From Blakeslea trispora (lineage: Eukaryota; Mucoromycota; Mucoromycetes; Mucorales; Choanephoraceae): DNA of 64,000 bases. How positions within the stretch are numbered: position 1 is the stretch's first letter; each line of letters opens with the position of its first letter. The translations under genes were made by a program, and so were the position numbers. Positions 34,824 through 46,233 of this stretch are shown in pieces. The notes beneath the pieces are model-generated. The model did no database searches. It saw nothing but the letters and a program-made list of their open reading frames with translations, and was not told the DNA's origin. Location: NCBI GenBank assembly GCA_025331445.1, contig JAIWNE010000023.1:298351-362350 (forward strand), given 5' to 3'.

Positions 34824-36159
34824 CAGTCAGAACGAAAAAAAAGATATTTTTTTTAAATTCCGACAAGGTCATCATGAGGGATGAGGACCATTTTACTTGT
34901 TGTTCAGTCAATACTTCTTAGTTAACCGAGCTTTCTTTTTTCAGATCATACACTTTCAAATGTCTGATTAATAAAATTATAAAAAAAATTGGGGCAAAAG
35001 ATGTGTTTTATTTTTCGATTGCTTGCCTAGGAGTCAATTGAGCCTCCTTTGGCAGCAATCACTTTTTTCATGCGTGATGGCATGCTCGAAACAGTTTTGT
35101 CGAGGTATTCGACAGTGATACTGTTCCAAGCATCCACCAGCATCTCCTCATTGTCTTTCTGGCCTTTAAACCTGGACCAGTCTTGATGGAAGCGTCGCTT
35201 CATTTCACTCCAGACGTTCTCAATGGGGTTGAGATCAGGAGATTGAGCAGGCCACTCTATTTTCTCAACCCCATTGAGATCCCTCCACTCCTTGGCAGCT
35301 TTGGCTGTGTGGATGCTGGCGTTATCTTCCATCAAGACCGATCCGGGATTGCTCTGGAGAAAGCCCAGAAGAACAGGCTTGTAGACCAGGTCTACGAAAT
35401 CCTGGCTTGTTCTTCTGTCCTTAAGCAGGAACACCAACTCGGACTTGTTGCGACCACATATGGCCCCCCAAACCATAATGCTGGTTCGGCCACTCTTGAA
35501 AGAAGGCTTCAGGCAGTCCTTGTCGTATTTTTCCTGCGGCAATCTCCAGACTTTTTTTTTGCAAGATATCCTTGCCAATTTCCACGCTGGACTCATCTGT
35601 CCAGACGACTTGCTTCCATTGCTCTATTGTCCAGTTTTGGTGAGTTTTGGCAAATTGAAGCCTCTTCTCCATATGTGCTTCCTTTAGAAAAGGCTTCTTT
35701 GCTGCAACTCTCTTGTTGTAACCCAAACCAAGCAACTCCTTTGCAATGGTTTGGGTGTGCACCTTTACTGGCAGCTCTTGCTGCAAAGAAGCAAGCGTGA
35801 CAGATCTGTCCTTTTGGATGGCTCTCTTCAGAACTCTCTTGCTACGTTCGTCAAGAGATTTGGGTCTTCCAGAGCCCCCAGCTCTTTCAACGGTACCTCT
35901 GGCTTGAAATCTCTTGATGGTCCTGTTAACAGTGACTGGGTTAATTCCAAGTTCTTGGGCAATTTCGATCTGTGGTTGGTTTCTTTGCCAACGATCAACG
36001 ATGATAGCTTTGAGTTCAGTGGATAATTGCGGCATATTCTGAGTTTTAAGGAGTTTTATTAAGAAAGAGAGGTAGAATGATGGGAATGTAAGACGTGTCA
36101 TACATTTACCCTTCTTTTACGGAGTCTAAAAAAATTAACTTTTTTTTTCGTTCTGACTG
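34824..36159 (-). mobile_element. Tc1/mariner element #2
   Basis: Terminal inverted repeats begin CAGTCAGAACGAAAAAAA at 34824, with the complement ending at 36159. TA lies on both sides (34822-34823 and 36160-36161). Length 1,336 bases. It carries one transposase on the minus strand and abuts the MITE directly. Confidence 0.9.
35027..36035 (-). pseudogene. Tc1-family transposase with one homopolymer frameshift
   Basis: ATG at 36035 (MPQLSTELKAIIVDRW) fits the family better than the upstream frame. Paired HTH region: IEIAQELGINPVTVNRTIKR and GRPKSLDERSKR. DDE domain: VVWTDESSVEI, VLMEDNASIHTAKAAKEW, SPDLNPIENVWSEMKRR. The frame slips once in a run of nine A (plus strand about 35552-35560, T run), between GKDILQKK and KVWRLPQEKYDKDC. 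Apart from this slip the gene looks complete. Confidence 0.9.
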
Positions 36160-36161
36160 TA

Positions 36162-36903
36162 CAATAATGCCAAATCATAAACAAACTGCTTGTAATTACA
36201 TTTGCTTTAGTCAAAAAAATCAACTGAAAAACCATCGAAATCTATACTTATTCAATTGCTTTCCAGTACTAAACCATATGTGAGTTACTCTTAAGTAAGA
36301 GACGTTTTGTGCGTCTAAGAGATCTATTTGTATGCTGCATTTTGATGGTTTTGATGTTCACCATATTATACTATTATGGATCATTTGAAATTATCATAAA
36401 ATGACAATACAATCAAATTGAATTTAGGATCTTTCAGTGTTCGATTTTTAAACGGATCCAAAGGGTGTCATAAGAAGTATTTGTGTCAATGAACCTTTAC
36501 AATAAATGAATGATCTTTTTACATTTGGCTTCTGATGTGCCATCCTATTATTATAGTCGATTATATCTCTAACAAGAGCGACATTATATAAAAGGGTTGC
36601 TCATGATACATAGTAGGTATCTTCCCCTCTTCACTGTGAGTCACGACATGTGTCACCACTGTAAATGTGACTCAGGCAACATACCAATTTCCGGTACATT
36701 TTAAAAATAAACTCAGCTGTTCGGTAAGGTATACTGACAGCCCTTAATGCATAATTATTACTCATGAAGAGCAACGATTGTATACTTTGTGAGATTGAGT
36801 TTACCTTTTGTTATATAAAGAGCTCCATTCAATATAAGCCTTTTTTTCTTTTAATCTTTCTTCTCATTTCTCTCAATTATCAACATTTCATTGAAAAAAC
36901 AAC
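36162..36903. other. Leader region of the tyrosine-recombinase gene
   Basis: Non-coding. Near 36614 there is GTAGGTATCTTCCCC. An inverted look-alike (AAGATACCTA) lies at about 39448-39457, after the recombinase gene, and may belong to the ends of that unit. A C/T-rich, CAACATTTCATTG-type leader immediately precedes the ATG at 36904. Confidence 0.45.
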
Positions 36904-39192
36904 ATGTCTAACAACTCTCAAAACCAAAACTCATCATCTCCTTATTCTGTGTATCAGGCACAAGCCAACGAAGCTTTGCGTCGTAATGAGACAGTAGCTT
37001 CTGTTCTTCAATTGCAAGCTGAAACTCGATGCAGCAATACCAAGAAAGCTTATGATCAAAGACAGTCGAAATTCATTGTAAGATTTAAATTACTGAAACA
37101 GTAAATTTGCATAAATTTGTCTCAACTAACATCATGCATTTAGCAATTCTGTAATAGAAAGCAATATGTCAGTGGCATCTATGTTACCGAAGAAAAGATC
37201 ATTGACTTTTTGAAAGAAGTTGTTGTAAGAGAAGGAAACACCAGACGTACTCAAAGGGGTGAACTTCAAGCCAATGGTAAACCCTATCCACTCAGCATGT
37301 CATCCATTGATCAGTATGTCAAAACAGTTGTCGATCTCTATGCTGTTCAAAAGTCCACTTCAGTAGGTCTCATCAACTTCGAAAATCCTCGTGGCTTTCT
37401 TCTCAAGACTTACTTGCGTGCGTTGAGACAACAAGAAGCAGATCGAATGAGAAACTCATACGAAGATTGTGGAGCCGGTACTCTTCAAGATGGATATACA
37501 CCAGACGAATTGATCCGGGTCTCTATGTACTATTTCACCAGTGCAACTGAAAGCATGATGAGAGATCGATTGGTGTTCTTGATGCAACACATGATGCTTT
37601 TGCGTGGAGAGAGTACTAGAAGAATGGACTTGACCGACTTGTTCACACTTGATCTTAAAGACGAAGGCTACTCTGAATGTCCAGCTCTTGTTCTTCTAAT
37701 GAGAGAAGGCAAAACAAATCATACTGGTAGATCAGAATATGCTGCAACTATCCGCCACAAGGATTACAAGATCTGTGCTTTCGGTGCTCTTGCCTTTTAT
37801 TTCTTTTACCGATGGCAGATAATGAATGAGGACTTTCCTGATCTGTCAAGAAACGAACTCTGGTTTGACATCAAGGTTCTCAAAGGAAACAAAGGCATTA
37901 CACATGAGATTGACTATTCAACTCAGTACAAGTCAGTCTGCAAAGCTTTCGATGCTTGTGGTATTAACAGTCAGAAGAAGACGCATGCTGGTCGTGGTTG
38001 TGGCGCCCGCCATGCGGAAATTGCTGGTGCAAGTGAAGACCAATTGCGAAGACATGGAAGATGGAATGCCCAGAGTATGGAGAACAACTATTTGACAAGC
38101 CTGCCTAGACAGTCCATTCGAGTCATCAATGGTTTTCCTGCTGCTGGTGGACAATTCTGGTTGCCAAGAGCGTCAGTGACTCCTTCGGATGATTTGCAAG
38201 CAAAGGTCTTTCCACTGGTAGATCGAATTTTGTCAAGAGTTGAATCTGGATATACAGAAGGATCCGAAGAGCTCTCTCCTTCAACATATCCCAAAACCAT
38301 CTGTGGTCAAGGCTTTCTCTTGCTATTGAAGAAATTGAGAGTAATCTTTTTACAGGATTCGGTTTTTCTAAAGATTGATTACCCAACACATCCTTTGTTC
38401 CAAAACCCTTTGTTCAGTGACCCTCTCTTTCCTGAATTCGAAACCTTGCTGCTTACCACCTGTCGCGAACAAGATTCCCCTCAAGAGATGAAGCTGAAGG
38501 AGATAGTTCCTGAAATTGAAGTTGTGTTGAACAACATGAACATGAAGTTGGATTCAGTGTCAACATTTGTCAACCATATGAACTCTCAAGCAACCAGGTC
38601 GATAATCAATAGCAGCAGCACTTCCAACGACAACAACTTATCAGCAATCAACGCTTCAATGCGAAACATTGCAACAAGCTTTGATCAGCTGAAGTCTGCA
38701 TGCGCTTACTTTGTGGACGGCCCCAGAGTCAACAACGAAGTAATAGTAGATGAAGAAGAACTGGTAAATGCCACCAACAGCAACTCAACTGGTGAACCTG
38801 ATTCAATTCCTGAGACCAACACTGCCAATGTTGAGCCAGTCACGTACACCATGAAGCGCTGGGTCAAAACCGTGCCTGACCTTTGGCTGGAGTTCACGGT
38901 TGGATTAGAAGGGACTCCTTCTATTGATGAGCTCAATAGACTTTACAAGGCGAGTTGGAGAAGAGATGAAAAAGGTAAGGAATACTATCAATTGAAATTC
39001 ATTTACAAAAATTCTAATAACAAAGTTTGATCTTTAGAGCGCAAGATGTATTCAAGACGCATCACCATCATTAACAAAATTAGAGAGCTTGTTAGTGAGG
39101 GCATGGCAGAGCAAGATGCAGTGAAGCAATTAGAAGAAAAACGTGTATCGGAGAAGCTTTCTCTTAATAAGCTTCATGATGTCCTAAAATAA
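36904..39192 (+). CDS. Crypton-like tyrosine recombinase with GCR1_C-like domain
   Basis: Three exons: 36904-37077, 37144-38974, 39038-39192. All junctions keep frame, giving 719 residues, apparently intact. An N-terminal SAM-like/core-binding segment (NTKKAYDQRQSKFI, CNRKQYVSGIYVTEEKIIDF) leads to the catalytic domain: HMMLLRGESTRRMDLTDLF (Arg I), REGKTNHTGRSE (Lys region), KTHAGRGCGARHAEIAGA (HxxR-type box), RRHGRWNAQSMENNYLTSLP (His/Trp and Tyr). The C-terminal region WVKTVPDLWLEFTVGLEG through YSRRITIINKIRELV matches the GCR1_C DNA-binding fold found in Crypton-type elements. No RT, so this is a DNA element using a recombinase. Neighbouring host genes are absent. Confidence 0.9.
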
Positions 39193-39457
39193 TTCTTTTA
39201 CTCTTTGTTCTTTTCTTTTCTCTTTTCTCTTTTCTCTTTTCTTATATCTTTAGAATAATCAAAATCAATAAATATTAACCTAGACATAATACGTTATTCA
39301 TGTACAAAAGCAATACTATCTTTTTAAAAAAGTGCTAGTTTACATCGACATGTCTTAAATGCATGAATTTTGATTTTGAGAGAGCACTAAGATTCCGGTC
39401 CGAAATCATTTTACTTACATAAAAAGATAGGTGTTGTGACAAAAGGTAAGATACCTA

Positions 39458-41102
39458 CACTGACGTCCAAAAGTGTTCAAATGTTTTCACTTTTTACGGT
39501 TTTTCGGAGTTTTCGGGGGTTAAAGCTCGATCTCATGAGATGACGTCAGCCAATAAAATGTAGAGAAAACTTCTTTCTTTCTAACGCAATTTGAATCACC
39601 GTATTTGGTTTTGTGTAACAGAAGTTACAGTGCTTCAAAGTCAGACAAAACATTTGAACACTTTTGGACAGGTATTAAAAAAAACCACCATTTGGCCACA
39701 ACCGCAGTTTGACTTATAAATATCCCGTTTTTTTTGCGCTTTTCAGTATTCCACATCTCATACACACATTTTCATATTAAAGTAAGTTTATTTTATCATT
39801 TTTTGGTCAACCACATCAAGATGCGCTCTATTTCAAGTAAACAACGCAACGACGTCATTGCCTTGCTCCAAAACGGGAAATCATTCCGTCAAGTGGCTTC
39901 GGAGTGTAAATTGAGTCTGGGTACAATTCATACAATCTCAAAAACAGTTAATCCGGCAAAAAAATTCAAAAAGCAGGTCGTCCCAAAAAGCTGACACCTA
40001 CTGATAAGCACTATTGTGTTCATCAAATGACCAGGGGTGGAAAAAAATCCGCTGCAGACATCTGTAGAGCACTCAAACGTGATCACAGTGTCAGTGTGAG
40101 TCGCCAAACTGTTGGTCGGGCTTTGAATTCGCTTGGTCTTGCTGCTATAGAAAAGGAAAGCCGACCATTAATCACGAAAGTCAATGCAAAGAAGCGTCTT
40201 GCATGGTGTCGTGCTCATCGCGATTGGACTGAAGCGGACTGGGCACGTGTTATATTTACAGATGAAACGAAAATCAACCGGTTTAACTCCGACGGTCGCA
40301 CATGGGCTTGGATTCGCGACAACGAGGCCATTCAACCTAGGCATGTTAAGCCGACAGTAAAGCACGGAGGTGGTAGTATCATGCTTTGGAGTGCTGTCAC
40401 TGCAGCAGGAGTAGGCTGGATGTGCAAGATCGATGGAAACATGAACGAGACCCTTTATCAGTCCATTTTGGAAGACGAACTGGAACAATCCATCGAGTTC
40501 ATGTGCGAAGAACTGGGCTTAAACCGTTCTCAGGTCTGGTTCCAGCAGGATAACGATCCTAAGCATAAGGCCAAAAGCGTGATAAAACACCTCGGAAACC
40601 AGGATTATCAAGTCATGGAGTGGCCTCCTCAATCACCGGACCTAAATCCAATTGAAAATATGTGGTCCCTGTTGAAGCGCCGTCCTAATGAGCATCCAAC
40701 TCCTCCAAGTGGCATGAATGAGCTTTATGAGAGGGTGCAAGAGGTTTGGTATAAGAAAATTACCATCCAAGACTGTCAAAATGTCATAAATAATATGCCC
40801 AATCGTATAGAACAGTGTATAAAGGCAAAAGGCTATTGGACAAAGTACTAAAGTGGAGTTAATAAAGATCCTTTTCATTTTTTTATACCTGTTCAAAAGT
40901 GTTCAAATGTTTTGTCTGACTTTGAAGCACTGTAACTTCTGTTACACAAAACCAAATACGGTGATTCAAATTGCGTTAGAAAGAAAGAAGTTTTCTCTAC
41001 ATTTTATTGGCTGACGTCATCTCATGAGATCGAGCTTTAACCCCCGAAAACTCCGAAAAACCGTAAAAAGTGAAAACATTTGAACACTTTTGGACGTCAG
41101 TG
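39458..41102 (+). mobile_element. Tc1 element #3 with 218-base inverted repeats
   Basis: Left repeat 39458-39675 (CACTGACGTCCAAAAGTGTT outermost) and right repeat 40885-41102 are inverted copies with only an occasional mismatch. TA lies at 39456-39457 and 41103-41104. Length 1,645 bases, one transposase on the plus strand. Each arm ends internally with a second GTTCAAATG-type motif, so the short motif occurs at both ends of each arm, as in IR/DR-type Tc1 elements. Confidence 0.93.
39821..40851 (+). pseudogene. Tc1 DD34E transposase with one frameshift
   Basis: ATG at 39821 (MRSISSKQRNDVIALLQNGK), HTH SFRQVASECKLSLGTIHTIS, then a slip between about 39958 and 39985 in A-rich sequence, so KAGRPKKLTPTD continues in another frame. 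Catalytic residues are present: VIFTDETKINRF, VWFQQDNDPKHKAKS, SPDLNPIENMWSLLKRR, with 34 residues between the second Asp and the Glu (DD34E). The C-terminus KAKGYWTKY is intact. A single small indel separates this from a complete transposase. Confidence 0.92.
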
Positions 41103-41104
41103 TA

Positions 41105-42792
41105 TACTGGCCATTTTTTACAGTCCCCCATTTTCTTTCTTTCATCTTTTTTTCAGTAAATGCACAGCAAAAGGTTAGCACTTTTATCTCTTTTTTTTTT
41201 TTCTTTTTTTACATATTATTAGTTATTTTGCAAATAGGGCTTAAAAAATCACCTTTTTTGGATTTTGGTGTAACTACCACTTTCTAAATATGTAGAGTTT
41301 GTCGAAATTGTATGAAAAAACCAAGGTCTATTTTTTTACGTATTTTTTTCGATTGAATACAGTCGTTCTAAAATCGCCATAAATTCACTGTGGATTAAAA
41401 AGATATCAAAATTGCATTTTATGAAGAAAAAAAGTATAGTTTTCTCCCAAAGTTTTTTCTTTTAGATTTTTAAAGTAAACCAACGATGTTAAAAAGTATG
41501 GTTTTTGAGTCGGCCACAATTAATTTTGGTAGCACAATAAGTCTGAATATAGAAACTTCGACAAAAAAATACTTGAAAAAAAATAATGATTGGCTATATG
41601 GATGCTTATAAATACTTTAATTAGTTCTCATTGGAAGGAAACTTCAGCAGTAATCATGTTTATACCTTCTCTACGCTGAAAATGATAATAACATTGAACC
41701 TTGACGATCAACATGAGGCACATCTAAATACGTAATGCTTTCAAGAAAAAAAAAGCCCTATGAATTCAGTTGGTTACGCTATTTTTCTATCATTGCTTCA
41801 CTTTCAAAAAGCATATATAAACGGCTGACTTTTTGTATTTAAGCTTGGTCTTAATTCGCTAGTTAATAAAGTTGAAGACGTTGCTTAAAAGCTGTGCTAT
41901 GTTTGCGCAATAAGATTTTGTCGATGATTTCTATAAGGATGTTTCTTGATATAGAACAAGTTTAAAATGTAGACATTCATACGCGACAGTGACATCTTTG
42001 GATACGTTGAACACACAAATGCATTCTATCTAATAAGTTTATTACAGGTCATTCTATAAAATGCATATAATTTCGAATTCTGTGCAAGGCTGTGATATTT
42101 GAAACGCAATGTATCTACTACAGGTATCATCAATACTGATGAACATATTCTATCCATCATGTATACTTTTTTCTTGCTTATTCTATTAGCATTGACGAAA
42201 AAAAAATTACAAAAAAAGTAGTTCATTCATTGTGCGCATTAATAGTATTTGGAATTATTAGAAAAAAAAGTACACTTTGTCTGTTAAATTATAGTTGTCA
42301 ATGTTAATGAAATCATTAGAAAAAAAATACACTTTGTTTGTTGAATTATAATTGTCAATGTTTATGAAAACATTGTAAGAAAACAACAGGTTTAGCCAAG
42401 ACATTTATTGCAAACATCTATTTTGATGCTTTACAATTCAACTCGCACTATAATCGATATTCATAGAGTATCAATATAGCTCACACTTTTGTAAAGATAT
42501 TCTTTTATTGATAAAAAAGTAATACATATTCAACTAACAAAAAAGACTTTATTCTTTTGACTTTCTTTTACCAAAGAAAGAAAATGTAAATTTTTGAACA
42601 ATATAATCATGACAGACGCTGTTGATGTTAAACATGATAATCAGCTTCCTCTTTTGAAGAAACACAGTGTTGTAAATTAACACTTGTTTAGACTAATATG
42701 TTTTTTTTCTACATAGAATAATTTATTGGACATTTATCTCAATCTTTATCTTTTGGATCAATTGAAGAACTTTCCATTGTTCCTTTCTTCTT
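41105..42792. other. Intergenic stretch
   Basis: AT-rich, no gene seen. It contains CAGTCGTTC preceded by TA at 41358-41368, resembling one end of the MITE at 34443 without a partner. It also holds a 58-base tandem duplication (42257-42371). Confidence 0.5.
42257..42371. repeat. 58-base tandem duplication
   Basis: Two adjacent units (42257-42314 and 42315-42371), each beginning ATTAGAAAAAAA and continuing TACACTTTGT, with about five differences. Located 420 bases downstream of the AT-hook gene. Confidence 0.8.
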
Positions 42793-44805
42793 TTAAGTAG
42801 GATTGCGTAATTTACGTGGTCGACCTCGAGAGGGTTTGGGCTTTGCACTTTGCTCTAATTTTCTTTTTTCTCTTTCTTGTTCGCTCAGTTTTGGCCTTCC
42901 TCTACCTCTTACTTCTGGCATAGAACAAGCATCATCACTGTTGCTTTCATCGGTATCATCAAGTTGGTTGGTGATTTCATTTGATGCGTCTGTCAATGTT
43001 GCCTTTCCTTTGCCCTACACATGTAGAGTGAATGTTCTTAGTCAGAAATGACTCTGAAAGCCTGCAGGTTTTCAAAAAAAAAAAAGAATGCATTACTTTG
43101 TCATTTGCTCTTCTGCGTTTTGAAGGGACGGTAGAGTTACTATTGCCCGACACGTTGGTACTGTTTGAAGAAGGAGTATTTACGGAAATAGAAATGTTGT
43201 CTAGTTGATCAAAGACTATTAGAATAAATAAAAACTTTGGTGTTGAATCAAACTATTTACCTTCAATGTTTTGATTTGAGACATCATTACTAGAAATATT
43301 AAACATGTTTCTAAAATTTCTGGTAAGTGATGCTTCAGAGCTGGCAAATGAAATATCAGAACGAAAAGACAAATCTCTCTGGAGGGTGTATGCTGAAAAG
43401 TCTCTACTACTTCCTTCAAGAGGATCATGATTCGCAAACCCATTGAATGAGCGCTGAGTGCTGGTATCTGCATTGTTTTGAGACTGCCTGTTTGAGCTGT
43501 TTTCTATGATTGTTTGCAAGAAACCTTTTGTATGTATTAGCATCCATGCATTATAATGTTTGGGAGGGTGGAGGTTATTTAATTACTTTTAAATTATTCT
43601 TTAGATTTGCTACTTACCATTATAACTGTCTGCGGTATCTCTCATACCACTAGCATGATTATTAGTCAAATGCTGATTATTCTTTAAAGTCCTTGGCTTT
43701 CTTGCTGTACTTTGTTTTGATAGAGTAACTGTTTCTTCTGATCCACTGCTTTCTGCATCTACAATACGTAGCTTTAGTCATAATAATCAAGATAGAGTAA
43801 TTTTTAGACTTACCATCAATGCTAACTGTAGGTTGAAAGTTTCTTTCGTTTGGTCTCTCTTCTGGATCATTTACTTGATTTAGATCGTTGTTTGCAAACC
43901 GCAGCGTTTCATCTGTCATGCTTTCTTCTATCTGATCATTGACTTGTCTTAAATCTGAGTCTAAGCTAGAATCTGACATTCTACGGACATACGCAGGATT
44001 CTCTGTGGGAATGTATGGCACATCATCATCTGTATAGTATGGGTTTTGAGCCCTTGAGTCATCGTTGTCATGAGAATCAGGTATTTCAACCTCATCACCA
44101 CGCTCCTCTTGATTTCGTCTCTGTTGTTGTGAGGTTCCTTGTTGCTCCACTTCATGTAAAAAGCAACAAATTAGAGATAGACTTTATTTGATATAGTCTT
44201 CTGCCTTTACCAAGTTCGTCTCTTGCTCTTTCATCTTCGTAAAATTCAGGGCCATTTGTAAAATCTTGGTTCATGGACAGGTTTACATAGAAATAACCTT
44301 CTTTTATTCCCTCTCCAAGCTGAATAGGAGCTATTTCTGGATGTACCATTTCTTTTAATCTTTCGGGTATCAAAGGAATTCCTGGTATAATCGTCATACT
44401 AAGTGCTTGCATATGAAACTTTTCCTCTACGACTCGTCCCAAAAAAGCTCTGACAGTGGGCTGCTGTTTCATTACACCAGTAACAAGTATTATCAAAGGT
44501 CCTTTTTTTCGCCCATTCTGCTAATACTCCATTCATTGTCATACCCTTGAATCATTTCTTGCACTAAACTTAAATTTGCAATTACTTTGACACTGTAATT
44601 ACTATAGAAGGTTTGATTTGGCTTAGTAATTGGATCGAAAAGGGCTATTCACTGCAACTAAATGGAGTACACACTATCATCTATCGAAATAGTGTACTCA
44701 GGCACGACTAGTTATATCCGTTCAAGTTACGGCAAGTCATACTTACGCTTTGTAAGGTTCATAGAGTAAGAAGTAGGTCTTCTCTTCAATATGATCAACC
44801 TCCAT
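42793..44805 (-). CDS. AT-hook protein of unknown family, copy A (one-base frameshift)
   Basis: Seven exons: 44805-44747, 44601-44211, 44149-43814, 43758-43618, 43524-43261, 43215-43097, 43014-42793. All introns have GT..AG and join in frame to a product of about 510 residues. The one exception is a missing base in a run of seven A (plus-strand T run at about 44502-44508). The N-terminal domain holds FLGRVVEEKFHMQALSMTII, PGIPLIPERLKEMVHPEIAP and EGIKEGYFYVNLSMN, and I do not recognise it. It is shared with copy B at 58 kb. The middle is acidic and Ser-rich, likely disordered. The C-terminus has two AT-hooks, RGRGRPKL and SRGRPRKL, so it probably binds AT-rich DNA in the nucleus (inference). 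Confidence 0.72.
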
Positions 44806-46233
44806 TGCATGAGGGAAAAAAACGCCAACATAGCCAGAGTGTATAACTGATTGCATTTCGAGTAATACTTGTAGCAATTGTTTTTAAGTAGAGAAAAATG
44901 GCATGAATAGCATTAATTCAAATATTATGCTTTGATGACTTATGTGATCCAAGTCAAAGAAAAAAAAACTTTGTTCAAGCACGAATGAGACATAAGCCAG
45001 TTAGATAACACTCTCTGTGCTAATGTGCATCAATAAATAAAGTATCAAGGATATAATTGGTTGTGCGCGCAATCACTTTAAGATTTTTGAGTAACCTTTA
45101 AAGACTGGATGTACAACATCTTAAACACCAACTGAAGCTCAGGCTTTGTTTTGTCCAAGCAAACTTTCTAAATATGTAAATATCCTAAACTTGTGTAACA
45201 GTCAAGAATGAGCGATGCAATTTTCAATTTTTTTTTAAAAGGAAAAAAACCCAAATCCTTCAAGCAGTGTAAACTAATATGTACTTGTGTAATATTATAC
45301 TCAAACCGTTAACTTATGTCCTCCCAACAGCCCTTAAAATCTGATCGTAAATGTATATGGCTCAGTATCATTACTTGCCCTTTTTATGTTTCAAGATAAA
45401 GGGTTATTTCTTCGAGAAAGTATAGCATTTTTCTACGATAATATACGGATCGAGAAAGAGAGAATGTATGCTTATGGTGCATCACAAAAAACAGGTAATC
45501 TACATGGGAAAGTCTAAATGGCATAAGCTATCTGTCGCTTACTTCCATAAAAAGTAATTTTGGGAATAGTCGGTAAATACATAGTTGACTATTGGCTAGT
45601 TCTTGGGATGCACAATTATACTCTAGTCGCACAAAAGAAAATAAATTATGATTTCTGCCGTCTCCCTATATGTTCTTTATGCAGCTTGATAGCTGGCTTT
45701 TTACTGGATCTCTACCTATGAATTGCACGATCATCTTAAATAAACACAAGTATCAAGGAATTGCAAATTCCCTAATGTGGATATTACTTTGTGCTACTAG
45801 TCTTTAATGTAGACTAAAGATGGATTTTGGTATTGTAATTAGCTAAGAGACACATATTGTTGTATCTGCAGGTGATTCTAAGAGATCGATCAGGTCTACT
45901 TGTAGGGTGATTTGGATGTTATGAAGCTCCTGTCATTACACATAGATTAGCACATCTTCAATAAAGATGCTTTCACGAATGAGATGCTTTAAGTCGTAAA
46001 AGTTACACAATGTCTTGACAGTATAATGCTAAATTTCCCAGTACGAATGAGTACATGAGGAACAACACATTTCTGAACATATCCGTCTCTCAAGTCAATA
46101 CTCAATTCCTAATAAAAGTAATCCTTAGTTTATGATTATAAATCAATGATTCTCGTCATAATATATAAATGATGACAGCGAGCATGCTAACTATTGCATC
46201 AAACCAATTATTTTTATCGAAACTCTCTCTGAA
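44806..46233. other. 1.4 kb non-coding stretch
   Basis: Lies between the start of copy A (minus) and the companion gene at 46234 (plus), so it is a divergent promoter interval. No gene, RNA or clear repeat was recognised. Confidence 0.5.
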
